NCBI GenBank assembly: GCA_902762565.1
Contig: CACWOS010000004.1
Span: 36,511 to 100,510 of the forward strand
Source: an uncultured Prevotellaceae bacterium
Lineage (GTDB): Bacteria > Bacteroidota > Bacteroidia > Bacteroidales > Bacteroidaceae
Length of the DNA stretch: 64,000 nt
Reading direction: 5' to 3'
Position 1 is the first letter of the stretch, and the number at the start of each line of letters is the position of its first letter. Under the pieces are notes generated by a model. It worked only from the letters and a program-made list of their open reading frames with translations. It was not told the DNA's origin and made no database searches. Made by a program: the position numbers and the translations under genes. Of the stretch, positions 36,036-44,858 are shown piece by piece.

Positions 36036-37097
36036 ATGAAAAAAATCGTAATTGGCATCGACATTTCAAAAGAAAAAATAGATGCGACAGCAATTGATGT
36101 TAGAAGTGGGCAACTTGGTGTTGTAAAGTTGGATTATCAAGTGTTTGAAAACAAACCGATGGGCTACCGCCGAATGTTAGTCTGGGCTCGCAACCTTATT
36201 GACGGTGCCAGACTAGAAGATGTGCTATTCTGTTGCGAGACAACAGGAGGCTATGACCGCCGCTTATGTGACTATATCTATGCAAAAGGTCAGAGCATCT
36301 GGCGTGAAAGCGCCTTGCAGATCAAGCGCAGTATGGGGGTGCGCAAGGGGAAAGACGATAAAGCCGACTCCCTGATGATTGCAGAGTATGCTATGCGTCA
36401 CATGGATAAAGCCGTCATATACGAATCGCCCAACGAGACAGTCCAGGAGTTAAAAGCTCTGCTTTTGTACCGTCACAAGTTGATACAGGAGAGAACAGAG
36501 AAGAAAGTACGCATGGCGCAACTGGGAGCTACAGCGGCTAAGAGTAAATCTCTAAGTTTCATTCTGCGCGATGCTAGAAAGAGCATAAAATCCATTGACA
36601 AGAGTATTCAGGAATGTGAGCAGCAGATAATTGAACTTCTCAAAACTAATGAAACGCTGAAAAAGAATTATGACCATATCGTTTCCGTCAATGGTATAGG
36701 CATTGTCAATGCTACCGCTTTCATCGCCTATAGCAATAATTTCAAGAGTATCACAACTGCAAACAAGTTAGCCTCATATTGGGGAGTAGCGTCCTTCAGG
36801 GAAAAATCGGGTACAAGTGTGGATAAGAAAGCATGTGTAAGTTGCTATTCCTGTTCCCATTTGAAGTCATATTTAACACAGGCGGCAGAATGTACAGTCA
36901 GAAACCACGGAATTTATTATAATTACTTTCTGCGCATGAAGGCCCAAGGGAAACCCTATCGCGTGATCATTAACAATGTTAGAAATAAGATAATTCACCT
37001 TGTATTCTCACTTGTCACAAACGATACCGACTATGAAAAGGATCATGAGTTCTTAAGGACTCAGAGAAAGATTTCTCGGACTTTTGAAATGAATTAA
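36036..37097 (+). CDS. IS110-family transposase/recombinase
   Basis: A 353-aa DEDD recombinase. The N-terminal RuvC-like domain has Asp9 in KIVIGIDISKEKIDATAID, Glu68 in LFCCETTGGYDRR and the Asp pair near 107-111 in GVRKGKDDKADSLMIAEYAM. A coiled-coil segment lies at about 150-205. The C-terminal Transposase_20 domain has HIVSVNGIGIVNATAFIAYS and ASYWGVASFREKSGTSV, which should contain the catalytic serine. It looks intact. The large upstream non-coding end encodes the predicted bridge RNA that would guide it. Confidence 0.95.
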   Translation: MKKIVIGIDISKEKIDATAIDVRSGQLGVVKLDYQVFENKPMGYRRMLVWARNLIDGARLEDVLFCCETTGGYDRRLCDYIYAKGQSIWRESALQIKRSMGVRKGKDDKADSLMIAEYAMRHMDKAVIYESPNETVQELKALLLYRHKLIQERTEKKVRMAQLGATAAKSKSLSFILRDARKSIKSIDKSIQECEQQIIELLKTNETLKKNYDHIVSVNGIGIVNATAFIAYSNNFKSITTANKLASYWGVASFREKSGTSVDKKACVSCYSCSHLKSYLTQAAECTVRNHGIYYNYFLRMKAQGKPYRVIINNVRNKIIHLVFSLVTNDTDYEKDHEFLRTQRKISRTFEMN

Positions 37098-37215
37098 AAG
37101 ATATTAACTAAATATATTTGCAAATTTCCATAGGAAGCAAAGGGCTGAAGTCACGTGAGGGACATTGCTTACCCCTCACGTCCTTCAAATGCCCTGTATA
37201 TAAGGAATTGCAAGT

Positions 37216-37243
37216 TGTCATGTGAGTATGTGAGGGACATTTT
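37216..37243. repeat. 28-bp inverted repeat, right arm of the MITE-like element
   Basis: Exact reverse complement of 35684-35711. Between the IS end (37146) and this arm lie about 70 bp that repeat part of the motif (CACGTGAGGGACAT near 37153). Confidence 0.8.
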
Positions 37244-37288
37244 CGAATTCCTTGATTTGCGTCCGATTCATTGAATACAAATACTGTC

Positions 37289-37354
37289 TTAGTCCGTCGG
37301 CTTCGGACTCGCAGTCCGTAAGGAGCGAACTGGCAGTCCGACAGGACGGACTAA
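37289..37354. repeat. Compound palindrome built of AGTCCG units
   Basis: The outer stem TTAGTCCGTC (37289-37298) pairs with GACGGACTAA (37345-37354). Inside is a perfect hairpin CGGACT-CGC-AGTCCG (37304-37318), and another AGTCCG lies near 37335. It lies between the MITE-like element and the SNF2 helicase promoter and has no U-tract in the plus direction, so it is more likely a repeat or protein-binding structure than a terminator. Confidence 0.65.
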
Positions 37355-37471
37355 AACAAGACACACACATCCAAAGGAAATCAATAATCAGTCCAAACTG
37401 TCTAATCAGTCAGATCTGTGCCTTTGTGTAAATAACTGGACGTTTGTTGCTGTTTTCTGCCAGATTTTTAT

Positions 37472-37479
37472 TACCTTTG
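37472..37479 (+). promoter_or_regulatory. -7 promoter element of the SNF2 helicase gene
   Basis: TACCTTTG followed by CG, 21 nt before the ATG. TTG at 37447-37449 could be the -33 element (22 nt spacing). Confidence 0.6.
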
Positions 37480-37499
37480 CGTCCAATTAACAATAACGT

Positions 37500-39992
37500 A
37501 TGACTATGGCTACAACGAAAGCAACATCGAAGAAAAGTTCAGCGAAAGGTAAATCAACTAAAAAGAAGTCTCAGGCGGTAAGGATTCCGAAAATATCGTG
37601 GGTGGTGAAGCCTGACGGTATGGAAATAAAGCAATGGCAGCGAGCTTTGAGAAAGCAGGTTGCCGCTGAGGAAACGATGGGTGTGAGTGCCGTTGATGAA
37701 CGTAATGTGCCTGGCGAGTACGAGGTAAGGAATCCTCAGACACGTCAGACGTATAAGGTGGTGTATCGTGGCGAGGATAGTCCTTGGAATTATTGTTCGT
37801 GCATGGACTTCAAGACCAATCATTTGTGTACTTGTAAGCACATTGAGAAGGTGAAGCTATGGATAAGCGAAACCAGAGGCAAACGGGTGCATAAGGAGTT
37901 GCCAGCCTATACATCCGTCTATCTTTCATATACGGAGGGGCGTCAGGTGAAAATACGTGTGGGTAGCGACCATCATAAGGAATTTATGCAGTTGGCTGCT
38001 CACTACTTTGATGCCGAGGGTGTGATGTTTCCATACGCATACGATGACTATGACAAGTTGCTGATGCAGGCTGCAGAAATTGATTCGTCGTTTCGTTTCT
38101 ATCAGGATGCCATCGACTTTATACTGGAACAGCGAGAGCAGAAATTCCGTAGTCAGCTGATATCGAAATATACTGATAAGCGGCTTGATGAATTACTGAC
38201 GGTATCGCTCTATCCTTATCAGAAGGAGGGCATTCGTTTTGCTTTTAAGAAAGGACGTTCGATCATTGCCGACGAGATGGGTTTGGGTAAGACTATTCAG
38301 GCCATTGGAACGGCAGAACTGCTGAGGAAAGAGGGTTTGGCCGAGCAAATACTAATCGTCTGTCCTACTTCGCTGAAGTACCAGTGGCAGCGCGAGATAG
38401 AGCGCTTTACAAAGGACACGGAGCACTCGCCAGAGCATCCGTTGACGCTTGTCATCGAGGGCAATCCTATGAAGCGCAAGGAGCAGTATGCGAGCAATGT
38501 TCCCTATAAGATAGTATCTTACAACTGCATGTCGAACGACGTGAAGATGTGGGGTTCGTTGGAAACGGAAGTACTGATTATGGACGAGGTGCAGCGACTG
38601 AAGAACTGGAAGACGCAGATATCGATGGCTGCACGAAAGGTACACTCTGACTATGCCGTCATCCTTTCTGGTACACCTTTAGAGAATAGGCTTGAAGAGC
38701 TTTATTCTGTTATGGAGTTTGCCGACAACTATTGTCTTGGCCCGTATTGGCAGTTTAAGGACAACTGTATCGTAATGGATGATGGTGGTAAGGTGGTTGG
38801 CTATAAGAACCTGAATCAGGTAGGTGAGACGGCCCGTCAGCGATTGATTCGCAGAACCAAGAAGCAGGTGGCCTTGCAGATGCCTAAACGTCAGGATCAG
38901 AACCTTTTTGTGCCGATGACCAAAGAGCAGAGAAGCCTGCACGATGCCTATAAGGAAGAGGTGGCCAAGCTCGTCTTGAAGTGGAGACACATGCACTTCC
39001 TTTCAGAAAAGGACCGCCAGCGTCTGTTGCAGTTCCTTTCGATGATGCGTATGGCCTGTGACTCTACCTATATCCTCGACCAGAAAACACGTTATGATAC
39101 AAAGGTAGCAGAGACGGTCAATATCTTGCAGTCAATCTTCGATAATGGCGACGAAAAGGTAGTTATTTTCAGTCAGTGGGAGCGTATGACGCGCCTGATA
39201 GCCTACGAGCTTGACAAGATGGGTATTGGCTACGAATATCTGCATGGAGGTGTTCCTTCAGCTAAGCGTCGTGACCTGATAGTTAACTTTACAGATGATC
39301 CTGACAGCCGCGTGTTCCTTTCTACTGATGCAGGTAGTACAGGTCTGAATCTTCAGGCAGGAAGTATCATGATTAATCTTGATTTGCCTTGGAATCCTGC
39401 CGTCCTTGAACAGCGCATAGCACGTATCTATCGTCTTGGACAGGAACGTAACGTACAGGTTATCAATCTTGTAGCTCAGGATACAATTGAAGAACAGATG
39501 CTGGACAAGCTACGTTTCAAGACAGCAATGTTTGAGGGTGTTCTCGACAATGGTGAAGACACTATCTTCCTTGGCAATGAGTCGAAGTTCACGGCTATGA
39601 TGGACACCCTTGGTGATGTTATCGAAGAGGAGGAGAAAGAACAAACTGTTGTAGAGCAACGGGATGAAGATGTTGAGGCTGATGCTCCTGAACCTCTGAA
39701 GGATGAACCAAAACCGCAGGCTCAAAACGAAGCGCAGGAAACTCAACAAGCGGAATCAGCGTCGAAGGCAGCATCAACGCCACGAGAACCACAGGAACTG
39801 GTGGCTCAAGGCATTTCCTTCCTGACAGGTCTTGCGCAAACGCTTCAGTCTCAAGAGGCTACAGAGAAACTTGTAGATTCTATCGTTGAGACCAATCAGG
39901 AGACTGGCGAGAGTCATCTGCGCATTCCTGTGCCCGATAAGCAGACCGTTCAGACGCTGCTGAGCTTTGTTGGTAAGTTGTTTGCTAAGTAG
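37500..39992 (+). CDS. SNF2-family DEAD/DEAH helicase with SWIM zinc finger
   Basis: An 830-aa Swi2/Snf2-type ATPase. The N-terminus is Lys/Ser-rich (ATTKATSKKSSAKGKSTKK). A SWIM zinc-binding motif follows (NYCSCMDFKTNHLCTCKHIE, residues about 98-117; C-x-C then C-x-H). Helicase lobe 1 has IIADEMGLGKTIQAIG (motif I) and VLIMDEVQRLKNWKTQ (DEVQ box); lobe 2 has STDAGSTGLNLQAGS and PAVLEQRIARIYRLGQERNV (motifs V-VI). Residues about 705-770 are an acidic, Gln/Glu-rich low-complexity linker. A short conserved-looking C-terminal segment follows. Such proteins move along DNA or remodel protein-DNA complexes; the specific job is unknown. Convergent with polA, 2 nt apart. Confidence 0.92.
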   Translation: MTMATTKATSKKSSAKGKSTKKKSQAVRIPKISWVVKPDGMEIKQWQRALRKQVAAEETMGVSAVDERNVPGEYEVRNPQTRQTYKVVYRGEDSPWNYCSCMDFKTNHLCTCKHIEKVKLWISETRGKRVHKELPAYTSVYLSYTEGRQVKIRVGSDHHKEFMQLAAHYFDAEGVMFPYAYDDYDKLLMQAAEIDSSFRFYQDAIDFILEQREQKFRSQLISKYTDKRLDELLTVSLYPYQKEGIRFAFKKGRSIIADEMGLGKTIQAIGTAELLRKEGLAEQILIVCPTSLKYQWQREIERFTKDTEHSPEHPLTLVIEGNPMKRKEQYASNVPYKIVSYNCMSNDVKMWGSLETEVLIMDEVQRLKNWKTQISMAARKVHSDYAVILSGTPLENRLEELYSVMEFADNYCLGPYWQFKDNCIVMDDGGKVVGYKNLNQVGETARQRLIRRTKKQVALQMPKRQDQNLFVPMTKEQRSLHDAYKEEVAKLVLKWRHMHFLSEKDRQRLLQFLSMMRMACDSTYILDQKTRYDTKVAETVNILQSIFDNGDEKVVIFSQWERMTRLIAYELDKMGIGYEYLHGGVPSAKRRDLIVNFTDDPDSRVFLSTDAGSTGLNLQAGSIMINLDLPWNPAVLEQRIARIYRLGQERNVQVINLVAQDTIEEQMLDKLRFKTAMFEGVLDNGEDTIFLGNESKFTAMMDTLGDVIEEEEKEQTVVEQRDEDVEADAPEPLKDEPKPQAQNEAQETQQAESASKAASTPREPQELVAQGISFLTGLAQTLQSQEATEKLVDSIVETNQETGESHLRIPVPDKQTVQTLLSFVGKLFAK

Positions 39993-39994
39993 GT

Positions 39995-42760
39995 TTAGTG
40001 GGCCTCCAACCAGTTGTCACCAAAGCCGGAGTCGGCAACGAGGGGAACAGCCATTTGGAAGGCGTTCTGCATTTCTTCGATGACGATAGCTTCTACGCGT
40101 TCTTTTTCATCTGGATAGACGGAGAAGTTGAGTTCGTCGTGAACCTGCAGGATCATTTTACTCTTGATTCCCTCAGTTTTGAAGCGCTGGAAGATGTGAA
40201 TCATCGCCACCTTGATGATGTCAGCAGCGGTGCCCTGAATGGGGGCATTGATGGCGTTACGCTCAGCAAAACCACGCACGACGCTGTTGGCAGAGTTGAT
40301 GTCTGGCAAGTAGCGTCGACGACCAAATAGGGTAGTGACATAGCCTTGTTTTCTGGCTACTTCCTTGGATTTCTCCATGTAGTCGTGAACCTCTGGGAAG
40401 GTCTGGAAGTAACCGTCAATCAGCATCTTAGCTTCGTCGCGAGGAATATCCAAACGCTCTGCGAGACCAAAGACGGTGATGCCATAAATGATACCAAAAT
40501 TGGCACGCTTTGACTTTGTTCGTTCGTCGCGTGTCACCTCTTCGATAGGTTTCTTGTAGATGTTGGCAGCAGTAGCCGCATGCAGGTCTTTGCCCTCGCG
40601 GAACACCTCAATCATCTGGGGATCTTGCGAGAGGTGAGCCATCACGCGAAGCTCAATCTGACTGTAGTCTGCAGAGAAGAATAGACAGCCAGGCTCAGGA
40701 ATAAAGGCCTTACGAATCTCCTTGCCATCCTCGCCACGAATAGGAATATTCTGCAGGTTGGGGTCAGAAGACGACAGGCGTCCTGTGGCTGTGATGGTCT
40801 GATTAAACGAGGTATGGATATGACCTGTACGAGGGTTAATCAGCTTTGGAAGGGCATCGATATAGGTGCCGATGAGTTTCTTCAACCCTCTGTGTTCCAG
40901 AATGTCAGCCACTATTTCGTGCTTGTTCTTCAGTTGTTGCAAAACTTCTTCTGAGGTGACATACTGACCCGTCTTGGTCTTCTTGGCCTTCTCGATAATC
41001 TTCAGTTTGTCAAACAGAATCTCTCCTACCTGTTTGGGTGATGCGATATTGAATTGTTCGCCAGCCAACTCGTAGATGCGAGCCTCTATCTCGTTCATGC
41101 GAGTAGTAAACTGCTTGCTGGTCTCAGCTAACGATTGGGTATCAAGACACACGCCATTCATCTCCATCTCTGCCAAGACCGGCATCAAAGGCATTTCTAT
41201 ATGATAAAAGAGGTCTTCGCATTGCAGGCGTTTCAGCTCAGGTTCCAACTTGTTCTTCAGTTGCAAGGTGATGTCAGCATCCTCGCAGGCATATTCATAG
41301 ACGAGGGTGGGGGAGAGGTCGCGCATAGAACGCTGGTTCTTTCCCTTGGGTCCAATGAGTTCATCGATATGGATGGTTTGATAGTGCAGGTACACCTCAG
41401 CCATATAGTCCATGTTGTGACGAAGTTCAGGTTGGATGAGGTAGTGGGCTATCATCGTGTCCCACATCGGACCATCGAGATGGACGTCATAGTTGCGTAA
41501 TACTTCGAGGTCGTACTTCAGGTTCTGCCCGACCTTGAGAATTTTTGGGTCTTCGTAGAGCGGTTTAAATATATTAACAATTCGCAACGCTTCTTCACGA
41601 TTGGCAGGAATGGGTACATAAAATGCCTTGTGTTCCTCGACTGAGAAGCTCAAACCTACCAATTCTGCGTCGATGGCGGACGTTGAAGTAGTTTCCGTAT
41701 CTAGAACGAGAAAATCTTTTGTCCTGAAAAAATCATAAAGATTGCGTATATCTTCTTCTTTTTCAACGAGTTTGTATTCGTGAGGCACCGTTTTTAGGCT
41801 CTCAAAACTCGAGAATTCTGGCTCATTCGACCCCTCGGGCGCAAATTCTGCAAAGAGATCGAGTTGTTGATTAGCAGGTTTTGGCTTTACTTCACTTTTT
41901 TTAAGAATCTTGCTCGCAAGTGTCTTCAACTCCAATTCTTCGAAGAGTTTGGCAAGTTCAGTCTCGTTGGGTTGCGAAACCCTCAACTCGTCCATCTTGA
42001 GTTCGATGGGCACATCTGTTTTGATGGTGGCCAAGAATTTGGAAAGTTTGATGTCGTCGACATGTTCTTCTACTTTTTTCTGAAGTGCACCTTTAATTTC
42101 TGACGTGCGAGCGATGAGTTCCTCGACAGTTCCAAACTCATTGATCAGTTTCACCGCTGTCTTCTCACCCACACCAGGACACCCAGGGAAGTTATCAGCC
42201 GAGTCACCCATCAATGCCAAGAGGTCAATGACTGCTTCCGTCGATGGAATGGCGTATTTTGTTTTCACTTCTTCAGGACCCATTACCTCATAACCACCTC
42301 CGTGACGAGGACGATAGATCTTCACATTGTCACGTACCAACTGTCCATAATCCTTGTCAGGTGTCAGCATATAGGTATCGATACCTTGTTCGCCAGCTTT
42401 GGTGGCCAAGGTGCCAATAACGTCGTCAGCCTCATAGCCTTCTGCCTCAAGGATAGGAATGTTCCAAGCCTTGAGAATGTTTTTGATGATGGGTACACTC
42501 TGCTTGATGTCCTCTGGCGTCGCCTCGCGTTGTGCTTTATAGGCAGGGTAAGCCTCACTACGAAACGTAGGTCCATGAGGGTCGAAGGCCACACCAAGAT
42601 GCGTGGGTTGTTCTTTGGTGAGTACTTCCTGCAACGTATTCAGAAAGCCCATAATGGCCGATGTATTCAGGCCTTTTGAGTTGATACGCGGATTCTTAAT
42701 GAAGGCGTAATATGAACGATAAATAAGCGCGTAAGCGTCTAAAAGGAATAGTTTTTCCAT
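39995..42760 (-). CDS. polA: DNA polymerase I
   Basis: Repair and Okazaki-fragment polymerase, about 921 aa from MEKLFLLDAYALIYRSYYAF at 42760 (an ATG two codons upstream at 42766 is also possible). The 5'-3' exonuclease domain is residues 1-290 (GDSADNFPGCPGVGEKTAVK). The 3'-5' proofreading domain keeps its acidic residues (DFLVLDTETTSTSAIDAELV). The polymerase domain has motif A FFSADYSQIELRVMAHLSQ, motif B KSKRANFGIIYGITVFGLAE and motif C MILQVHDELNFSV. All domains look intact. It is convergent with the helicase gene and divergent from the polyprenyl synthase gene. Confidence 0.97.
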   Translation of the reverse strand: MEKLFLLDAYALIYRSYYAFIKNPRINSKGLNTSAIMGFLNTLQEVLTKEQPTHLGVAFDPHGPTFRSEAYPAYKAQREATPEDIKQSVPIIKNILKAWNIPILEAEGYEADDVIGTLATKAGEQGIDTYMLTPDKDYGQLVRDNVKIYRPRHGGGYEVMGPEEVKTKYAIPSTEAVIDLLALMGDSADNFPGCPGVGEKTAVKLINEFGTVEELIARTSEIKGALQKKVEEHVDDIKLSKFLATIKTDVPIELKMDELRVSQPNETELAKLFEELELKTLASKILKKSEVKPKPANQQLDLFAEFAPEGSNEPEFSSFESLKTVPHEYKLVEKEEDIRNLYDFFRTKDFLVLDTETTSTSAIDAELVGLSFSVEEHKAFYVPIPANREEALRIVNIFKPLYEDPKILKVGQNLKYDLEVLRNYDVHLDGPMWDTMIAHYLIQPELRHNMDYMAEVYLHYQTIHIDELIGPKGKNQRSMRDLSPTLVYEYACEDADITLQLKNKLEPELKRLQCEDLFYHIEMPLMPVLAEMEMNGVCLDTQSLAETSKQFTTRMNEIEARIYELAGEQFNIASPKQVGEILFDKLKIIEKAKKTKTGQYVTSEEVLQQLKNKHEIVADILEHRGLKKLIGTYIDALPKLINPRTGHIHTSFNQTITATGRLSSSDPNLQNIPIRGEDGKEIRKAFIPEPGCLFFSADYSQIELRVMAHLSQDPQMIEVFREGKDLHAATAANIYKKPIEEVTRDERTKSKRANFGIIYGITVFGLAERLDIPRDEAKMLIDGYFQTFPEVHDYMEKSKEVARKQGYVTTLFGRRRYLPDINSANSVVRGFAERNAINAPIQGTAADIIKVAMIHIFQRFKTEGIKSKMILQVHDELNFSVYPDEKERVEAIVIEEMQNAFQMAVPLVADSGFGDNWLEAH

Positions 42761-42822
42761 AATCATTTGTGAATTTTCGCGTAAAATTACTAAAAAATTG
42801 GCGACTATCCAATTATTTTCAT

Positions 42823-42830
42823 TAATTTTG
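42823..42830 (+). promoter_or_regulatory. -7 promoter element of the polyprenyl synthase gene
   Basis: TAATTTTG ends 10 nt before the ATG at 42841; TTG at 42798-42800 may be the -33 element. The leader would be about 6 nt. Confidence 0.5.
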
Positions 42831-42840
42831 CAACAAAATC

Positions 42841-43827
42841 ATGTTTGATATGGATTATTTAAGTATCATTAAACAACCGATCCAGAAGGATTTGGACGAT
42901 TTTATCGATCTTTTCCAGAATACCCTGACTCACGAAGATGGTATGTTAGGATCTGCTTTGGCTCATATTCGTCAGCGTGGGGGTAAGCGTATGCGCCCTA
43001 TCCTGATGATGTTGATGGCTCGCAATTTTGGTACTGTTAGTGATGTCACTCAACATTCTGCCGTCGGACTTGAATTGTTGCATACTGCCTCGCTAGTTCA
43101 CGATGATGTGGTTGACGAGAGTAGCGAACGCAGGGGTCAGGCTTCCGTTAATGCTACTTATAATAATAAGGTAGCGGTGTTGGTAGGCGATTATATCTTG
43201 TCTACCGCTTTGCTGCATGTGTCATACACAGGTCATCAGCGCATCATTGAATATCTGGCTGAATTGGGTCGTACGTTGGCTGCTGGTGAGATTCTGCAGT
43301 TGTCTAACATCCAGAATCAGGTCATTTCTGAAGATGTTTACTATGACGTTATCAAGCAGAAAACAGCTGCGTTATTCGAAGCTTGTGCAGCTATTGGTGC
43401 TATGTCTGGTGGTGCTACTGAAGAACAGATGCAGAAAGCTCGTCAATTTGGTCAGAATTTAGGCATTATGTTCCAGATTCGCGATGATATTTTCGACTAT
43501 TTCGATTCGAAGGAGATAGGTAAACCTACTGGCAACGATATGACTGAAGGTAAACTGACACTTCCTGTCATCTATGCCTTAAATACGACCGATTTTGAGT
43601 CAATGCAAACGTTGGCTAGAAAAGTTAAGTCTGGCACTGTCAATCAGGATGAAATCGCTGTTTTGGTGGAGTTTACGAAGCAACAAGGTGGTATAGAATA
43701 TGCCGAGCAGAAAATGGCTGAATTCAGTAATATCTGTATGCAATATATCGATGAAAACGTCAAAGAAAAAGCCATCAAGGATTCCTTGACAGCCTATGTT
43801 GATTACGTTGTCCAGCGCAATTATTAA
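42841..43827 (+). CDS. Trans-polyprenyl diphosphate synthase (octaprenyl/solanesyl type)
   Basis: Prenyltransferase making the long isoprenoid chain of menaquinone by adding isopentenyl diphosphate units. The first Asp-rich motif is SLVHDDVVDESSERRG and the second is GIMFQIRDDIFDYFDSKE, with GGKRMRPILMMLMA and KQKTAALFEACAAIG also typical. It is 328 aa. Long-chain synthases have small residues before the first DDxxD; here LELLHTASLVHDD fits that class. The ATG at 42841 is used, with a second at 42850. A strong terminator follows. Confidence 0.92.
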   Translation: MFDMDYLSIIKQPIQKDLDDFIDLFQNTLTHEDGMLGSALAHIRQRGGKRMRPILMMLMARNFGTVSDVTQHSAVGLELLHTASLVHDDVVDESSERRGQASVNATYNNKVAVLVGDYILSTALLHVSYTGHQRIIEYLAELGRTLAAGEILQLSNIQNQVISEDVYYDVIKQKTAALFEACAAIGAMSGGATEEQMQKARQFGQNLGIMFQIRDDIFDYFDSKEIGKPTGNDMTEGKLTLPVIYALNTTDFESMQTLARKVKSGTVNQDEIAVLVEFTKQQGGIEYAEQKMAEFSNICMQYIDENVKEKAIKDSLTAYVDYVVQRNY

Positions 43828-43834
43828 ATAAGAA

Positions 43835-43864
43835 AAGCGACCCGTTGAGGTCGCCTTTTTTGTT
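43835..43864 (+). terminator. Rho-independent terminator after the polyprenyl synthase gene
   Basis: GCGACC (43837-43842) pairs with GGTCGC (43849-43854), then CTTTTTTTG. It lies between convergent genes (deoC is on the minus strand). Confidence 0.9.
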
Positions 43865-43879
43865 TAGATCTTAACTCGA

Positions 43880-44821
43880 TTAGAAGAATTTTACTTCCTT
43901 GCCTTCCAACTCACTCAGCACGAGGTTGGCCAGACGGCTGGTTCCCAAGCGGAAATAGTAGTTGTTGAGCCAATCCTCGCCTAATACTTCCTTGACGATG
44001 GTGTAGTAGGTGAGAGCATCCATGATGGTATTGATGCCACCAGCAGGCTTGAAACCAACACGAATACCAGTCTTCTGGAAGTACTCCTTGATGGCTTGAC
44101 ACATAACGTAAGCGGCCTCAGGCGTAGCACTGACTTTCTCCTTACCAGTAGAGGTCTTAATGTAGTCTGCACCAGCATACATAGACAGAATAGAAGCCTT
44201 CTTGATGTTTGCACAAGAGCCCAGGTCGCCAGTCTCTAAGATGACCTTCATAGGCACGTCGCGACACGTTGCCTTCTGCTCGCGAATCTCGTCGCAAACG
44301 GTCTCATAGTCGCCTGCCAGGAACTCACCAACGTGCATGACGATATCCACGTTCTTGGCACCGTCCTTGATAGCCAGAGCTGTCTCGGCAACCTTGATTT
44401 CCAATAGCGCCTGTGAGGATGGGAAAGCACCACTGACACAAGTAGGAATGACGCCTTCTACCTCGCACGACTCGCTGACCAGCTTGGTGAAACGAGGGTA
44501 GGTAACGATGGTGGCCACGTGGGGCATATCAGGATATTCGTGTGCGAAGTCGTTCACTTTCTCTACCAATTTCAGTACGCTTTCTGCAGAATCCTGCGTT
44601 GTCAGCGTCGTCAGCTCAATAGAGCCAAACATGAATTTCTTGACCTCATCTGTGTCGTTTTCAGGCACCTTTTCAGCGATGATTTTCTTTACTGCTTCCT
44701 TCACATCTTCGTCTTTGATGTCGAAGTCATAAAGGGATAAAGCCTGCTCGTAAATGCTTTTCAATTCGTCTGCATCGTCGTGGTGATGATGCTCATGTCC
44801 ACAATTGCAATGTTCTCCCAT
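43880..44821 (-). CDS. deoC: Deoxyribose-phosphate aldolase with a His/Cys-rich N-terminal extension
   Basis: Class I aldolase splitting 2-deoxyribose 5-phosphate into acetaldehyde and glyceraldehyde 3-phosphate during nucleoside breakdown. The Schiff-base Lys is in GADYIKTSTGKEKVSA and the second Lys in RVGFKPAGGINTIMDA. At 313 aa it is longer than short DeoC proteins (about 220). The first residues MGEHCNCGHEHHHHDDADEL form a metal-binding-like extension, with five His and two Cys near the start. The remaining N-terminal part (30-90) is helical. It is followed on the same strand after a gap by the MazG-like gene cluster upstream. Confidence 0.95.
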   Translation of the reverse strand: MGEHCNCGHEHHHHDDADELKSIYEQALSLYDFDIKDEDVKEAVKKIIAEKVPENDTDEVKKFMFGSIELTTLTTQDSAESVLKLVEKVNDFAHEYPDMPHVATIVTYPRFTKLVSESCEVEGVIPTCVSGAFPSSQALLEIKVAETALAIKDGAKNVDIVMHVGEFLAGDYETVCDEIREQKATCRDVPMKVILETGDLGSCANIKKASILSMYAGADYIKTSTGKEKVSATPEAAYVMCQAIKEYFQKTGIRVGFKPAGGINTIMDALTYYTIVKEVLGEDWLNNYYFRLGTSRLANLVLSELEGKEVKFF

Positions 44822-44858
44822 AGTTCATTAAAATTTTAGTTATTAATAATATTGTTAA

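Larger units (their letters stand above)
35731..37146 (+). mobile_element. IS110-family insertion sequence (boundaries deduced from bridge-RNA guides)
   Basis: About 1.4 kb with a CT dinucleotide at each proposed end (35731-35732 and 37145-37146). It holds a roughly 300-bp non-coding left end with a folded RNA, then a DEDD transposase, then a short right end. Boundaries come from four observations. The nine bases GCCGATGTA just left of the CT recur in RNA loop 1. CTGAAGTC at the right junction pairs 7 of 8 with GACTTGAG in loop 1. CTTTAA at the left end pairs with TTAAAG in loop 2. ATAGGAAG near the right end recurs in loop 2, but with an offset to the CT. There is no target duplication beyond the core dinucleotide, as expected for IS110. 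The element sits inside a 28-bp inverted-repeat element. Confidence 0.75.

Noticed and set aside
35684-37243. 28-bp inverted repeats as the termini of the IS110 element
   Set aside because: IS110 elements lack such long terminal repeats, and the RNA guide matches place the ends further inside at CT dinucleotides.
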